Shown here in pieces: positions 25,094 through 34,076 of a stretch of DNA of 64,000 bases; positions within the stretch are counted from its first letter, which is position 1; each line of letters starts with the position of its first letter. The stretch is from UBA11164 sp034376725. Its GTDB lineage: Bacteria; Pseudomonadota; Gammaproteobacteria; Xanthomonadales; Xanthomonadaceae. The notes beneath the pieces are model-generated. The model searched no databases. It was not told where the DNA came from and saw only the letters and a list, made by a program, of their open reading frames with translations. Location of the stretch: contig JAXMJH010000140.1 of assembly GCA_034376725.1 (NCBI GenBank), positions 1 through 64,000 on the forward strand, written 5' to 3'. The translations under genes and the position numbers were made by a program.

Positions 25094-25172
25094 CGGGAAT
25101 GGGGAATGGGGAATGGGGAATGGGGAGTCGGGAGTCGGGAGTCGGGGCGGGGTTGGGTTGGGTTGGGTGGAC
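25094..25172 (+). repeat. GGGAATG/GGGAGTC heptamer array
   Basis: Four units of GGGAATG, then three of GGAGTCG, then GGGTT repeats, all G-rich on the plus strand. It shares the 7-bp period with arrays near 34.97, 61.34 and 63.54 kb, but here no inverted CCC-rich arm follows. Runs of three to four G at short spacing could form G-quadruplexes. The rest of the 210-bp gap before gcvT contains only a GATAAT -10-like box at 25267-25272. Confidence 0.85.
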
Positions 25173-25296
25173 GCGGTTGGGGGCGGGCGGACGGTGCGGC
25201 CGACGGCGGCACATTTTGCGCGTGCCGGTTTGTGGACTATTTCAATTCCCGCCGACCGGCATCTGAGATAATCCGGTTTTGATCGCGAGCGCCGCC

Positions 25297-26415
25297 ATGA
25301 CCGAAAAAACCTGTCTCAACACCCGTCACCGCGAGCTGGGCGCGCGGATGGTGGATTTTGGCGGCTGGGACATGCCGCTCAACTACGGTTCCCAGCTTGA
25401 CGAGCACCATGCCGTGCGCCGCGAGGCCGGCATGTTCGATGTCTCGCACATGACCGTCGTGGATGTCGCGGGCGAGCAGGTGCGTCCATTCCTGCGCCGA
25501 CTGCTGGCCAACTCCATCGACAAGCTCAAGACGCCCGGCAAGGCGCTTTACTCGTGCATGTTGAACGAGCGCGGCGGGGTGATCGACGATCTGATCGTCT
25601 ACTTTCTCGACGAGTCGTTTTTCCGCATGGTGGTCAATGCGGCCACCCGTGAAAAGGATCTGGCATGGATCGCAGAGCAGGCCAAGGGCTTCGATGTTGC
25701 GATCCGCCAACGCCCCGATCTGGCCATGCTGGCGGTCCAGGGTCCGCTGGCGCGGGAGCGGGTTTTTTCCCTGCTCGACAGCCAGGGCGCGGACGCGGCG
25801 GGCCGGTTGACGCGTTTCTCGGCGGCCGAAGCCGACACGCGCGATGGCATCCGCCTGTTTCTGGCGCGCACCGGCTATACCGGTGAGGACGGCTTCGAGA
25901 TCATCGTCGCGGAAAAGGATGCAGGCAGACTGTGGGATCAGTTGCTGGGCGCGGGCGTCAGGCCCTGCGGGCTGGGCGCGCGCGACACACTTCGGCTCGA
26001 AGCCGGCATGTCGCTCTACGGTCAGGATATGGATGAAAAGGTCACGCCATTGGAAGCCGGTCTGGCGTGGACGGTCAGTCTGGACGGCGACCGCGACTTC
26101 ATCGGTCGTGCGGCCCTCCAAGCACAGCAGGCGGCCGGTGTGCCGGCGCAGGTCGTTGGACTGGTGATGGACGAAAAGGGTGTGCTGCGCCACGGCCAGA
26201 AGGTGATCACCGAGGCGGGCGAGGGCGAAATACTGTCCGGCACGTTTTCGCCCACCCTGTCGTGCGCGATTGCGCTGGCGCGCGTGCCGGCCGGCGATCC
26301 GGGCCAGGTTCGCGTCGACATTCGTGGTCGCGAAGTTCCGGTTCGCGTGGTCAAGTTTCCCTTTGTCCGCAACGGCACGGCGCAGCCGGGCGTGCTGCCG
26401 GAGTCTCCACGCTGA
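25297..26415 (+). CDS. gcvT: Glycine cleavage system T protein (aminomethyltransferase)
   Basis: Transfers the methylene group from aminomethyl-lipoyl GcvH to tetrahydrofolate, releasing ammonia. The 372-residue protein has the family blocks MVDFGGWDMPLNYGSQ near residue 19, AGMFDVSHM, the folate-contacting ARTGYTGEDGFEI with the conserved Asp, GLGARDTLRLEAGM, and DFIGRAAL. It heads a cluster with gcvH and gcvPA on the same strand. No glycine riboswitch was seen in the 210 bp before it. Confidence 0.97.
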   Translation: MTEKTCLNTRHRELGARMVDFGGWDMPLNYGSQLDEHHAVRREAGMFDVSHMTVVDVAGEQVRPFLRRLLANSIDKLKTPGKALYSCMLNERGGVIDDLIVYFLDESFFRMVVNAATREKDLAWIAEQAKGFDVAIRQRPDLAMLAVQGPLARERVFSLLDSQGADAAGRLTRFSAAEADTRDGIRLFLARTGYTGEDGFEIIVAEKDAGRLWDQLLGAGVRPCGLGARDTLRLEAGMSLYGQDMDEKVTPLEAGLAWTVSLDGDRDFIGRAALQAQQAAGVPAQVVGLVMDEKGVLRHGQKVITEAGEGEILSGTFSPTLSCAIALARVPAGDPGQVRVDIRGREVPVRVVKFPFVRNGTAQPGVLPESPR

Positions 26416-26556
26416 TCCATCACCGCCCGGCACTGCCGCACCGATGCCCGCTTGGTTAGAATTGTGGCCCGGGCGGTGCTTGGGCCGGGGCCTTGAGGTA
26501 GAGCGTTCGACCCGAAAACCCTTCTCCGCATTTCAGAACCCGATCAGGAGCAAACG

Positions 26557-26952
26557 ATGAGCGAGATCCCTGGCGACCTCAAATTCATGAAATCCCACGA
26601 ATGGGCCCGCGTCGAGGATTCCGCCCGGATCACCGTCGGTATATCCGATCACGCCCAGGGGCTGCTGGGCGATCTGGTCTATGTCGAGCTGCCTGCCGTG
26701 GGCGACACGGTGGACGCCGGAAATGCCTGTGCGGTGGTCGAGTCGGTCAAGGCGGCTTCGGATGTCTACGCGCCGGTCAGCGGCACGGTGGTCGAGGTCA
26801 ACGGAATCCTGGCCGACAAGCCCGAGACCATCAACGAAGACGCGTATGGCGAAGGTTGGCTGTTCGTGGTCGAGGCCAGCGACCCGGAGCAGTTGGCCGA
26901 CCTGCTCGGACCGGATGAATACGCGGACTTGATCGAGGATGAGGAACACTGA
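26557..26952 (+). CDS. gcvH: Glycine cleavage system H protein
   Basis: The 131-residue lipoyl carrier of the glycine cleavage system. The lipoylated lysine is Lys65 in VESVKAASDVYAPVSG. The opening KFMKSHEWARVE and the closing EGWLFVVEASDPEQLADLL are standard for the family. It begins after AGGAG, 141 bp downstream of gcvT, so it may have its own promoter or be read through from gcvT. Confidence 0.98.
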   Translation: MSEIPGDLKFMKSHEWARVEDSARITVGISDHAQGLLGDLVYVELPAVGDTVDAGNACAVVESVKAASDVYAPVSGTVVEVNGILADKPETINEDAYGEGWLFVVEASDPEQLADLLGPDEYADLIEDEEH

Positions 26953-27105
26953 CCTGCGCTCACTGCGGCGCGCTGTGGGTTGGGGTGGCCCCTCGACTCT
27001 GCGGTGCCTGGCGGGCGCCGCGCTCTTGCGCCCTGGTGGGCACGCCTCACGCCTTCGTTGCGTTCACCCCGCCGGCTTCAAACCACTTCCTTCGGCCCGA
27101 ATTCC

Positions 27106-28458
27106 ATGCCATTCATACCCCACAGCGAAGACGACATCCGGAACATGCTCGCGGCGATCGGTGCGGACAGCATCGAGACGTTGTTCGATGAGATTCCCGA
27201 AAATCTGAAAGTGTCTTCGCTGCCCGGCGTACCCGATGGCCTTGGCGAAATGGCCGTCGCCCGTTTCATGCACGAGCGTGCCAGGCAGGACGAAGTGACG
27301 CTCAACTTCGCCGGGGCAGGCGCTTACGAGCATCACATCCCCGCCGCCATCTGGCAGATCGTTTCGCGGGGCGAGTTCTACTCGGCCTATACGCCGTATC
27401 AGGCCGAGGCCAGCCAGGGCACGCTGCAGTTGATCTATGAGTACCAGACGATGATCTGTCGTCTGACCGGCATGGATGTGTCCAACGCATCGATGTACGA
27501 CGGTGCGACTGCGGTGGCGGAAGCCGTGCTGATGGCCGAGCGCAGTCAGCGAAACGGCGGCTCGCGCCGTGTGCTGGTGCCAAGGTCGCTGCATCCGGCC
27601 TACCGCAAGACCATGCAGACGATCCTTGCCATGCAGGGAATCGCCATCGAGGAGATCGACTGCCCGCGCGGCGTGTTCGATGCCGAGGCGGTGGCGCGTT
27701 TCGAAGGCGAGTTCACCTGCGCGGTGATTCCACAGCCGAATTACTTCGGACTGCTGGAGGATGTCGACGCGCTGACCGATGCCATACATGCCCGCGGCGC
27801 GCTGGCGATCGCGTCGGTCAACCCGGTGGCGCTGGCACTGGTGAAGGAACCCTCGAGCTGGGGCGCCACAGGCGCAGACATCGTGTGCGGCGAAGGCCAG
27901 CCCCTCGGTTGCCCGCTGTCTTCCGGCGGCCCCTATTTTGGTCTGCTGGCTTGCCGGCAGTCGCTGGTCCGCAATCTGCCGGGTCGGATCGTCGGTCGCA
28001 CGCTCGACCTCGATGGCCGAGACGGTTTCGCGCTGACCTTGCAGGCGCGTGAGCAACACATCCGGCGCGCCAAGGCGACGTCGAACATCTGCACCAACCA
28101 GGGCCTGTTGGTGACTGCGGCAACGCTGTACATGGCCTTGCTGGGGCCGGAAGGACTGCGTCGTGTGGCGGCGACTTCGGCCAACAACACCCGTGCGTTG
28201 CGGCGTCGGGTCGAGTCGATCGGGGGGGTGCGCGCGCTGTTCCCCGACGTGCCCTGCTTTCACGAGTGTGCGCTGGTGCTTCCCAAACCCGCTGCCGAAG
28301 TCGTCGATGCCCTGGCAAAGGCGGGAGTGGTTGCGGGCGTCGCGCTCGGCGAAGACTATCCCGAGTTTCCGGATGCGCTTCTGGTCTGCGCGACGGAAAC
28401 CAAGACGCTCGAAGACATCGAACGTTTTGGTGTCCTTCTGGAAGACGCACTATCCTGA
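27106..28458 (+). CDS. gcvPA: Glycine dehydrogenase (decarboxylating) subunit 1, P-protein alpha part
   Basis: A 450-residue protein equal to the N-terminal half of the glycine cleavage P protein in organisms with a split enzyme. It begins with PFIPHSEDDIRNML and contains FAGAGAYEHHIPA, AYTPYQAEASQGTLQ, NASMYDGATAVAEA and the GEGQPLGCPLSSGGPYFGLL segment. The PLP-binding lysine is carried by the partner subunit GcvPB, whose gene is not found in the window. The start is 153 bp after gcvH without a strong ribosome-binding site. The enzyme decarboxylates glycine and loads the methylamine onto GcvH. Confidence 0.95.
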   Translation: MPFIPHSEDDIRNMLAAIGADSIETLFDEIPENLKVSSLPGVPDGLGEMAVARFMHERARQDEVTLNFAGAGAYEHHIPAAIWQIVSRGEFYSAYTPYQAEASQGTLQLIYEYQTMICRLTGMDVSNASMYDGATAVAEAVLMAERSQRNGGSRRVLVPRSLHPAYRKTMQTILAMQGIAIEEIDCPRGVFDAEAVARFEGEFTCAVIPQPNYFGLLEDVDALTDAIHARGALAIASVNPVALALVKEPSSWGATGADIVCGEGQPLGCPLSSGGPYFGLLACRQSLVRNLPGRIVGRTLDLDGRDGFALTLQAREQHIRRAKATSNICTNQGLLVTAATLYMALLGPEGLRRVAATSANNTRALRRRVESIGGVRALFPDVPCFHECALVLPKPAAEVVDALAKAGVVAGVALGEDYPEFPDALLVCATETKTLEDIERFGVLLEDALS

Positions 28459-29167
28459 CCGCGGTGTCGGACAAATCGCATCGGCGCGCAGCGACAGTGA
28501 CTGATACGTTGGGAAATGCTGCGCAGTTTTTCTGATGCGCTGCGCAAAATGTTTGTTGTTGCGCGTCGTTGTGTCCGGCGTGTTGTAAGCCATGTGCGCT
28601 CGAGTGCAGCAAGCGACGCACGATGCGCACTCGAAAATACCGTCGCCCCAGCGTTTGTTCGATGCGCTGAAAGCCTTGCTGGCAAAGGGTTTCGTGGCAA
28701 GCCACGACAGTGCTTGTCGTGATCTTCGTTCGCTAAGCACACCATGCGCGCGACATTGTGCGATTCGCGATACATGAGCAGGCCGATTTTTTTTTCGCGC
28801 ATGTATTGACAGCGTACGAACGCGTGATTAGCGTGCAGGCAGCAGTCGCTTGCCGCAGAGAAATGTGATCGAACATCATCGGCCGACAACAATCACCGCA
28901 CATCGATCCGCCGACAGTGCAACAGCGGTGGTTCCGGGATCACTTTCCCGCATCGAATGCCTTCGTTGCACCCCCTCTGATTTTTCTTTCTTCCGTGCCG
29001 TTCTTGCCGAGGGCTTGGGCACGGTGGTTTGCGCACGCGCATCTGTCGTGCGTCTTGATCCGATGCCCCGACGATTGCGTTGGGCTCGGTCCGTTCCGAT
29101 TGCTGGGATCGGAAGGGTGAGTTCAAAACTGGGCAACCCCCTGGCCAACTGACGAGGAGATCGACGT
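28459..29167. other. Long gene-free leader before the histone-like gene
   Basis: About 700 bp, clearly lower in GC than its surroundings, with no credible gene on either strand. It contains several short palindromes (CTGCGCAG type near 28519 and 28545) and inverted pairs such as GTGCTCGAGTGC-like words around 28600. A TTGACA box lies at 28806-28811. The length and composition suggest regulatory DNA or an unrecognised RNA. Confidence 0.5.
28806..28834 (+). promoter_or_regulatory. Candidate promoter for the histone H1-like gene
   Basis: A perfect -35 TTGACA is followed after 17 bp by TAGCGT, a weak -10. It would give a leader of about 330 nt in front of the histone-like gene. Confidence 0.4.
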
Positions 29168-29647
29168 ATGGCTACCAAGAAAGCTGCGAGCAAGAAGAAA
29201 CCGGCCGCCAAGAAACCGGCCGTCAAGAAGTCCGCGAAAGCGGCTGTCAAGAAGGCTGTCAAGGCGGTCAAGAAAGTTGCCAAGAAAGTGAGCAAAGCCG
29301 CGACCAAAGTAGCCAAGAAGGCGGCTACCAAAAAGTCGACGGCCAAGAAGGCGGTCAAAAAGTCCGTGAAAAAGGTGGCCAAGAAGGCCGCTGCGAAAAA
29401 GTCGGCAACCAAGAAAGCGGTCAAGAAGACCGTGAAGAAGGCAGCCAAAACCGCCAAAAAGGCAGCGGCCAAGGTCGGCAAGCCGGCCAAGAAGGCGGCC
29501 AAGAAAGCCGTGAAGAAGGCTGCGCCCAAGAAAGCTGCTCCAAAGAAGGCTGCTGCCAAGAAGGCGGCACCTGCCAAAAAGCCGGCAAAGAAGAAGGCAG
29601 CGCCAGCGCCTTCTGCGCCGCCGGCTCCGGTCGCTCCGACGATCTGA
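29168..29647 (+). CDS. Histone H1-like Lys/Ala-rich DNA-binding protein
   Basis: A 159-residue protein made almost wholly of Lys and Ala with some Val, Thr, Ser and Pro, built of degenerate repeats such as AAKKAVKKVAKKAATKK and, near the end, APKKAAPKKAAAKK. It closes with an uncharged APSAPPAPVAP tail. It resembles the C-terminal domain of eukaryotic histone H1 and bacterial relatives (HctB- and AlgP-like proteins). It probably binds DNA or RNA without sequence specificity and compacts the nucleoid. A GAGGAG ribosome-binding site precedes the ATG. Repeat number is likely to vary between strains. Confidence 0.9.
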   Translation: MATKKAASKKKPAAKKPAVKKSAKAAVKKAVKAVKKVAKKVSKAATKVAKKAATKKSTAKKAVKKSVKKVAKKAAAKKSATKKAVKKTVKKAAKTAKKAAAKVGKPAKKAAKKAVKKAAPKKAAPKKAAAKKAAPAKKPAKKKAAPAPSAPPAPVAPTI

Positions 29648-29676
29648 CCGGCCGCTGCGTCCGTGCATGTTGTGCT

Positions 29677-29704
29677 CTCTCCCCGTACGCCCAGGCGGGG
29701 AGAG
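29677..29704 (+). terminator. Terminator after the histone-like gene
   Basis: CTCTCCCCG and CGGGGAGAG form a 9-bp stem with a 10-base loop, followed by GATTCTTC. It lies 30 bp after the stop codon. Confidence 0.7.
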
Positions 29705-29943
29705 GATTCTTCATTACCGGCGCATGATTCCGGCAACGCATCGAAGCGGGTCGCCAGGCACACGCGCCGCAAACGCGGCGGGAGTTTGCGGTCACTTGAC
29801 CAGTGGGTGCCTTAGAATGGCTTGGCAATGGAACCGCGCCCAAAGAATTCACTATCCGCACTGACCCGGCCAGATCCGGGTTTGGTTTTACCGAGGCGTC
29901 TGCCCGTGTCTGAGTGCTCCCCCAATCCGGGCGGTCGGACGTG

Positions 29944-32040
29944 ATGTCGCGAATTACTCCGATCACCCGACTGAACGCGGGCCGTCACGCCGAGGGCATG
30001 TTCAAGGACCTGGCCGAGCAGTCCGGCGATGTGCTCGCATCGGGAGAGTCCAACGGCCGACTGCGCTATGTCAGTCCCGCAGTGACCCCGGTATTGGGTT
30101 ATCGCTCCGAGCAACTGCTCAATCGTCGCATCTGGCGATTTCTCCACCCGGCCGATGTCGAACGCCTGGCGGCGACGCTGGAGCGTGCCAAGGCCGGCGG
30201 TTTGCGGGAGGTCGTTCAGGAAGTCCGCGTGCGCCATCGCGAAGGCTACTGGCTGTGGATGGAGTCACGACTGCGCTGGCTGCCCGGCGTCGGACCGGAT
30301 GCCGCCTGGCGCTGGGTCGGCAGTCAACGCGACATCACCGAGCGGCGTCGCTTCGAGCAGCGCCTGGCCGCCGAGAAGGAACGTGCCCAGGCTACCCTGA
30401 AGGCAATCGCCGACGGCGTAGTCAGCGTGGGTGCCGACGGTCGCGTGGACTATCTCAATCCGGCCGCTGAGCGCATTCTCGGCTGGTCGAGCAGCGAGGC
30501 GATCGGCGAAGTCGTGACCAAGGTATTTGTGCCCGCCGGACACCGTCCGCCGCCGGCGGTGAGCGAGGGCGTGGCTGGCATGTCTGCCTGGCTGCATTCG
30601 GTATCCGAGGCCCCGGTCACGCTGCGCAAGCGCGACGGCAAGGAGGCGGTCGTGCAAATGACCGTGGCGGTGGTTGCCGACAATGAGGGGCGGCCCCAGG
30701 GTCTGGTTCTGACCTTCCGCGATACCTCGCAAACCGCCGCGCTGTTGCGCGAGCTGGCTTACCGAACCAGTCACGACTCGCTGACCGGCTTGCTCAATCG
30801 CGAGGAATTCGAACGTCAGCTCAAGCGGCTGGCCCATGATGCGAGCGCGGGCGGCGGGCCGCACGCGCTGTGCTATATCGATCTGGACCAGTTCAAGCTG
30901 GTCAACGACACCTGCGGTCACGCGGCGGGTGATGCGCTGCTCAAGGATGTGGCCAAGGCGCTCGAAGGCCAGATTGGCAAGCGCGATGTGCTGGCGCGAC
31001 TGGGCGGAGACGAGTTCGGATTGATTCTTCCGGACTGCCCCTCGGGTGAGGCCCTTCGACGCGCCCAGGCGGTCGTGGATGCTCTGGAGAAGCTGCGATT
31101 CGCATGGAGCGACCGGCAGTTCAGCTGTGCCGGTTCGGTTGGCGTCGCGCCCATCGACCGCAACTCGGGAACCCACGAGTCGGTGCTGATGGCTGCCGAT
31201 GCCGCGTGCTACGTCGCCAAGGATCGCGGTCGTGGACGGGTGCATGCATTCGAGCCTGAAGATGTCGATCTTTCGCGGCGCGACGGCGAGATGCGTTGGA
31301 TACCGCGCCTGCAGACCGCGCTGGAAGTCGGCGATTTCCAGCTGCTGGCACAGGACATCGTGGCCCTGGGAGAAGATGCCCCGGTTGGGCGTTACATCGA
31401 AGTGTTGATCGTGCTGCCGGGTGCCAGTGGTCGATTGGTCGGGCCGAGCGAATTCCTGCCGGCTGCGCAGCGTTACGGGCTGATGAGCCGGATCGATCGC
31501 TGGGTGGTGACCCAGGTTTCGGAGTGGCTGCACTGGCGTGCCAACACGCAGCGCGCGCTTCCGGAAATGGTGGCCATCAATCTGTCCGGATCCTCGATCA
31601 GCGACGCCGATTTTCGCGATTTCGTCGAGGAGCAGGTGCGTGGCTTGCCGCCGGGTGCGCGGATTTGCTTCGAGATCATCGAGAACGAGGCGATCGCCAG
31701 CATCGCGGAGGCGGGCGATTTCATGCGTCGGATCAAGCGATTCAACTGCTTCTTCGCGCTTGACGACTTCGGCAGCGGCCTGGCGTCGTTCGATTACCTC
31801 AAGCGCCTGCCGGTGGACTTCGTCAAGATCGACGGCCAGTTTGTCCGTGAGTCGGCTTCCGATGCAGTCAATCTGGCCATGGTCGAGTCCATCCATCGGA
31901 TCGGAAAGGTCATGGGGATCAAGACAATCGCCGAGTTTGTCGAGACCGAGGCGGTATATCGCAGAATGAAGGACATCGGTGTGGATTTCGCCCAGGGCTT
32001 CTATTTTGGCGTCCCCAGGCCTTTGCTCAGTCTCGGGTGA
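29944..32040 (+). CDS. PAS-PAS-GGDEF-EAL c-di-GMP signalling protein
   Basis: About 698 residues, cytoplasmic, without membrane segments. Domains in order: PAS/PAC sensor (about 25-140), second PAS (about 145-265), GGDEF (about 270-435) with an intact GGDEF at 354-358, and EAL (about 450-690). In the EAL domain the signature reads EVL instead of EAL near residue 486, but later catalytic residues are present: INLSG, EIIENEAI, DDFGSG, VKIDG, EFVE and AQGFYFG. It may make c-di-GMP, degrade it, or both, depending on the PAS signal. The start at 29944 is an ATG; an earlier in-frame start is possible. Confidence 0.9.
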   Translation: MSRITPITRLNAGRHAEGMFKDLAEQSGDVLASGESNGRLRYVSPAVTPVLGYRSEQLLNRRIWRFLHPADVERLAATLERAKAGGLREVVQEVRVRHREGYWLWMESRLRWLPGVGPDAAWRWVGSQRDITERRRFEQRLAAEKERAQATLKAIADGVVSVGADGRVDYLNPAAERILGWSSSEAIGEVVTKVFVPAGHRPPPAVSEGVAGMSAWLHSVSEAPVTLRKRDGKEAVVQMTVAVVADNEGRPQGLVLTFRDTSQTAALLRELAYRTSHDSLTGLLNREEFERQLKRLAHDASAGGGPHALCYIDLDQFKLVNDTCGHAAGDALLKDVAKALEGQIGKRDVLARLGGDEFGLILPDCPSGEALRRAQAVVDALEKLRFAWSDRQFSCAGSVGVAPIDRNSGTHESVLMAADAACYVAKDRGRGRVHAFEPEDVDLSRRDGEMRWIPRLQTALEVGDFQLLAQDIVALGEDAPVGRYIEVLIVLPGASGRLVGPSEFLPAAQRYGLMSRIDRWVVTQVSEWLHWRANTQRALPEMVAINLSGSSISDADFRDFVEEQVRGLPPGARICFEIIENEAIASIAEAGDFMRRIKRFNCFFALDDFGSGLASFDYLKRLPVDFVKIDGQFVRESASDAVNLAMVESIHRIGKVMGIKTIAEFVETEAVYRRMKDIGVDFAQGFYFGVPRPLLSLG

Positions 32041-32058
32041 GCAGCCTGTGAGTGGGCG

Positions 32059-33993
32059 ATGAATTTTTTCGAGCATCAGGAGCGTGCGCGCCGGCAGACG
32101 CGACGGCTGATCGTCCTGTTCTCGCTGGCGGTGATTGCCATCGTGGTCGTGGCCAATGTGGCCATCCTGATTGCGCTCGGCATCGCCGCGCCCTCAACGC
32201 TTGCCGATGGCGGGGGCATCGTCGAGGCAGTCCGGCAAAGACCGATGGTGTTTGCCGTCGTCAGTCTCGCCGTCGTCGGGGTGGTGGTGCTCGCCTCTCT
32301 GACCCGAATGGCCGGGCTGCGCGGTGGCGGTAGCGCGGTCGCCCGGCAGTTGGGCGGTGTCCCGTTGCCCGACGAGGGCGGGGACTTCCATCAGCGCCGG
32401 CTGCGCAACGTGGTCGAGGAAATCGCCATTGCTTCGGGCTTACCGGTGCCGGAAATCTACGTCCTGGAGCAGGAATCGGCCATCAACGCCTTCGCCGCAG
32501 GGTATTCGGGTTCGGATGCCGTGGTCGCGGTGACGCGGGGCGCGTTGGACCGCCTCAATCGCGACGAGCTGCAAGGCGTGATCGCGCACGAGTTCAGCCA
32601 CATCTTGAACGGCGACATGCGTCTGAACATTCGCCTGGTCGGTGTGCTGTTCGGAATCCTGATGTTGAACCTGATCGGCCGGCGCGTGCTGCTGCACATG
32701 CCGCGCGGCAGAAACAGCCGGGGCTCGGCACCGATCCTGATCATTGCATTGTTGCTGATCGTGGTCGGCTGGGTCGGGGTGTTCTTCGGCCGATTGATAA
32801 AGGCCGGGGTGAGTCGCCAGCGCGAGTTTCTGGCGGATGCCTCGGCGGTTCAGTTCACCCGCCAGACCGCCGGCATTGCCGGTGCCCTGAAGAAGATCGG
32901 CGGCATCGGCGAGGGCTCGCGCCTGACCAGCAGCGAGGGCGAGGAAATCAGCCACATGCTGTTTGGCGACGGATTCGGCCTGTCCGGTCTGTTGGCGACG
33001 CACCCGCCGCTGCTTCAGCGCATCAGAGCGCTGGAGCCGCAGTTTCGGGCCGAGCAGTTGACTTCGCTGCGCGCACAGTGGCGTCAGGCGCCGCCATCGG
33101 GTCGGGAAGAGGACATCGCATTGGGATTCGCAGAGCCGCAGGCCGGCCTGCCCGCTGAAAGCGAACGGGTTACCGTCCATGCCGAGCAGGTGGCCGGGCA
33201 CGTCGGCAATCCCGATGAAGCCGATTACCGCCTGGCTCACGATGTGCTGGCAAATCTGCCCGCCGAGTTGGCCGAGGCCGCCCACCAGCGCGACCAGGCC
33301 CCGGCGCTGTTGCTGGGATTGTTGATCTCGGGTCGGCACGAAGTCCGGGCAGCACAGCGTGCGGCGCTGGACGGCCTGGTTGCGCAGGAATGGCTGACGA
33401 GCGCCTGGCAGCTCTCGGAGCGATGCAGGGATCTGCATCCGCTGCAGCGCTTGCCGCTGGCTGAGCTGGCGTTTCCCCGTTTGCGCCGTTATCCGCGCAG
33501 TGCGTTGATGGTGCTGGAGCGAGGCATGAGTGCGCTGATCCACGCCGACGGTCAAATCGAATTGTTCGAGTACGCGCTGTCCCGGCTGCTGCGCGTCCAG
33601 GTGCTGGAAAGCCTCGATCCACCGCAGCATCGAAGCTCGGGCAGAATCCCCCTGATGCGGGTTCGCGGTCAGGTCCACACATTGCTCGCCATCGTGGCGC
33701 AGCAGGGGCACGGGCGACGCGATGAAGCGCAGCGCGCCTTCAATGCCGGGTTGGCGCGGGTGTCGCCCGGCGAACACCACGACTACCAGCCTCCGGCCAA
33801 CTGGATCGAAGTCCTCGACGCCATATTCCCGGTGCTTGATGAGCTGGACTCGCATTCCAAGAGCATCCTTCTGGAAGGCCTGACCGCTTGTGTCGGCAAC
33901 GATGGCCGGGTGAGCCTGAACGAAATCGAGCTGCTGCGCGTCATCTGTGGCGTGCTGCATTGTCCCATCCCTCCGGTGCTGTCCACCGCCTGA
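32059..33993 (+). CDS. M48-family membrane zinc metalloprotease
   Basis: A 644-residue inner-membrane protease. Two N-terminal helices (about 18-40 and 60-80) are followed by the catalytic domain with the zinc motif HEFSH at 177-181, two further membrane helices (about 193-212 and 226-248) and the third zinc ligand in REFLADASAVQF near residue 256. The protease part resembles HtpX-like M48B enzymes that degrade misfolded membrane proteins. The C-terminal 350 residues are unusual: a soluble region that ends in an acidic helical part (LEGLTACVGNDGRVSLNEIE) reminiscent of TerB domains. It follows the c-di-GMP gene by 18 bp and may be co-transcribed with it. Confidence 0.88.
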   Translation: MNFFEHQERARRQTRRLIVLFSLAVIAIVVVANVAILIALGIAAPSTLADGGGIVEAVRQRPMVFAVVSLAVVGVVVLASLTRMAGLRGGGSAVARQLGGVPLPDEGGDFHQRRLRNVVEEIAIASGLPVPEIYVLEQESAINAFAAGYSGSDAVVAVTRGALDRLNRDELQGVIAHEFSHILNGDMRLNIRLVGVLFGILMLNLIGRRVLLHMPRGRNSRGSAPILIIALLLIVVGWVGVFFGRLIKAGVSRQREFLADASAVQFTRQTAGIAGALKKIGGIGEGSRLTSSEGEEISHMLFGDGFGLSGLLATHPPLLQRIRALEPQFRAEQLTSLRAQWRQAPPSGREEDIALGFAEPQAGLPAESERVTVHAEQVAGHVGNPDEADYRLAHDVLANLPAELAEAAHQRDQAPALLLGLLISGRHEVRAAQRAALDGLVAQEWLTSAWQLSERCRDLHPLQRLPLAELAFPRLRRYPRSALMVLERGMSALIHADGQIELFEYALSRLLRVQVLESLDPPQHRSSGRIPLMRVRGQVHTLLAIVAQQGHGRRDEAQRAFNAGLARVSPGEHHDYQPPANWIEVLDAIFPVLDELDSHSKSILLEGLTACVGNDGRVSLNEIELLRVICGVLHCPIPPVLSTA

Positions 33994-34076
33994 GCCGGCA
34001 GCCGTGGATTCGCACTCTCCTATGCACGCAAGGAATTTATCGTCGCCATGTCGAATCATTCGGAGCTGAAGCCGTG

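Noticed and set aside
25086..25296. Glycine riboswitch before gcvT
   Set aside because: No GGAGAG-type tandem aptamer blocks are present; the space is mostly a heptamer repeat.
28876..29772. A minus-strand frame coding for a hydrophobic Ala/Phe/Leu repeat protein
   Set aside because: It is the complement of the Lys/Ala-rich histone-like gene; AAG and GCC codons read backwards give Leu, Phe, Gly and Ala. No ribosome-binding site or membrane-protein pattern supports it.
30265..32076. A 603-codon minus-strand frame
   Set aside because: Antisense to the PAS-GGDEF-EAL gene and without recognisable domains; explained by codon bias of the real gene.
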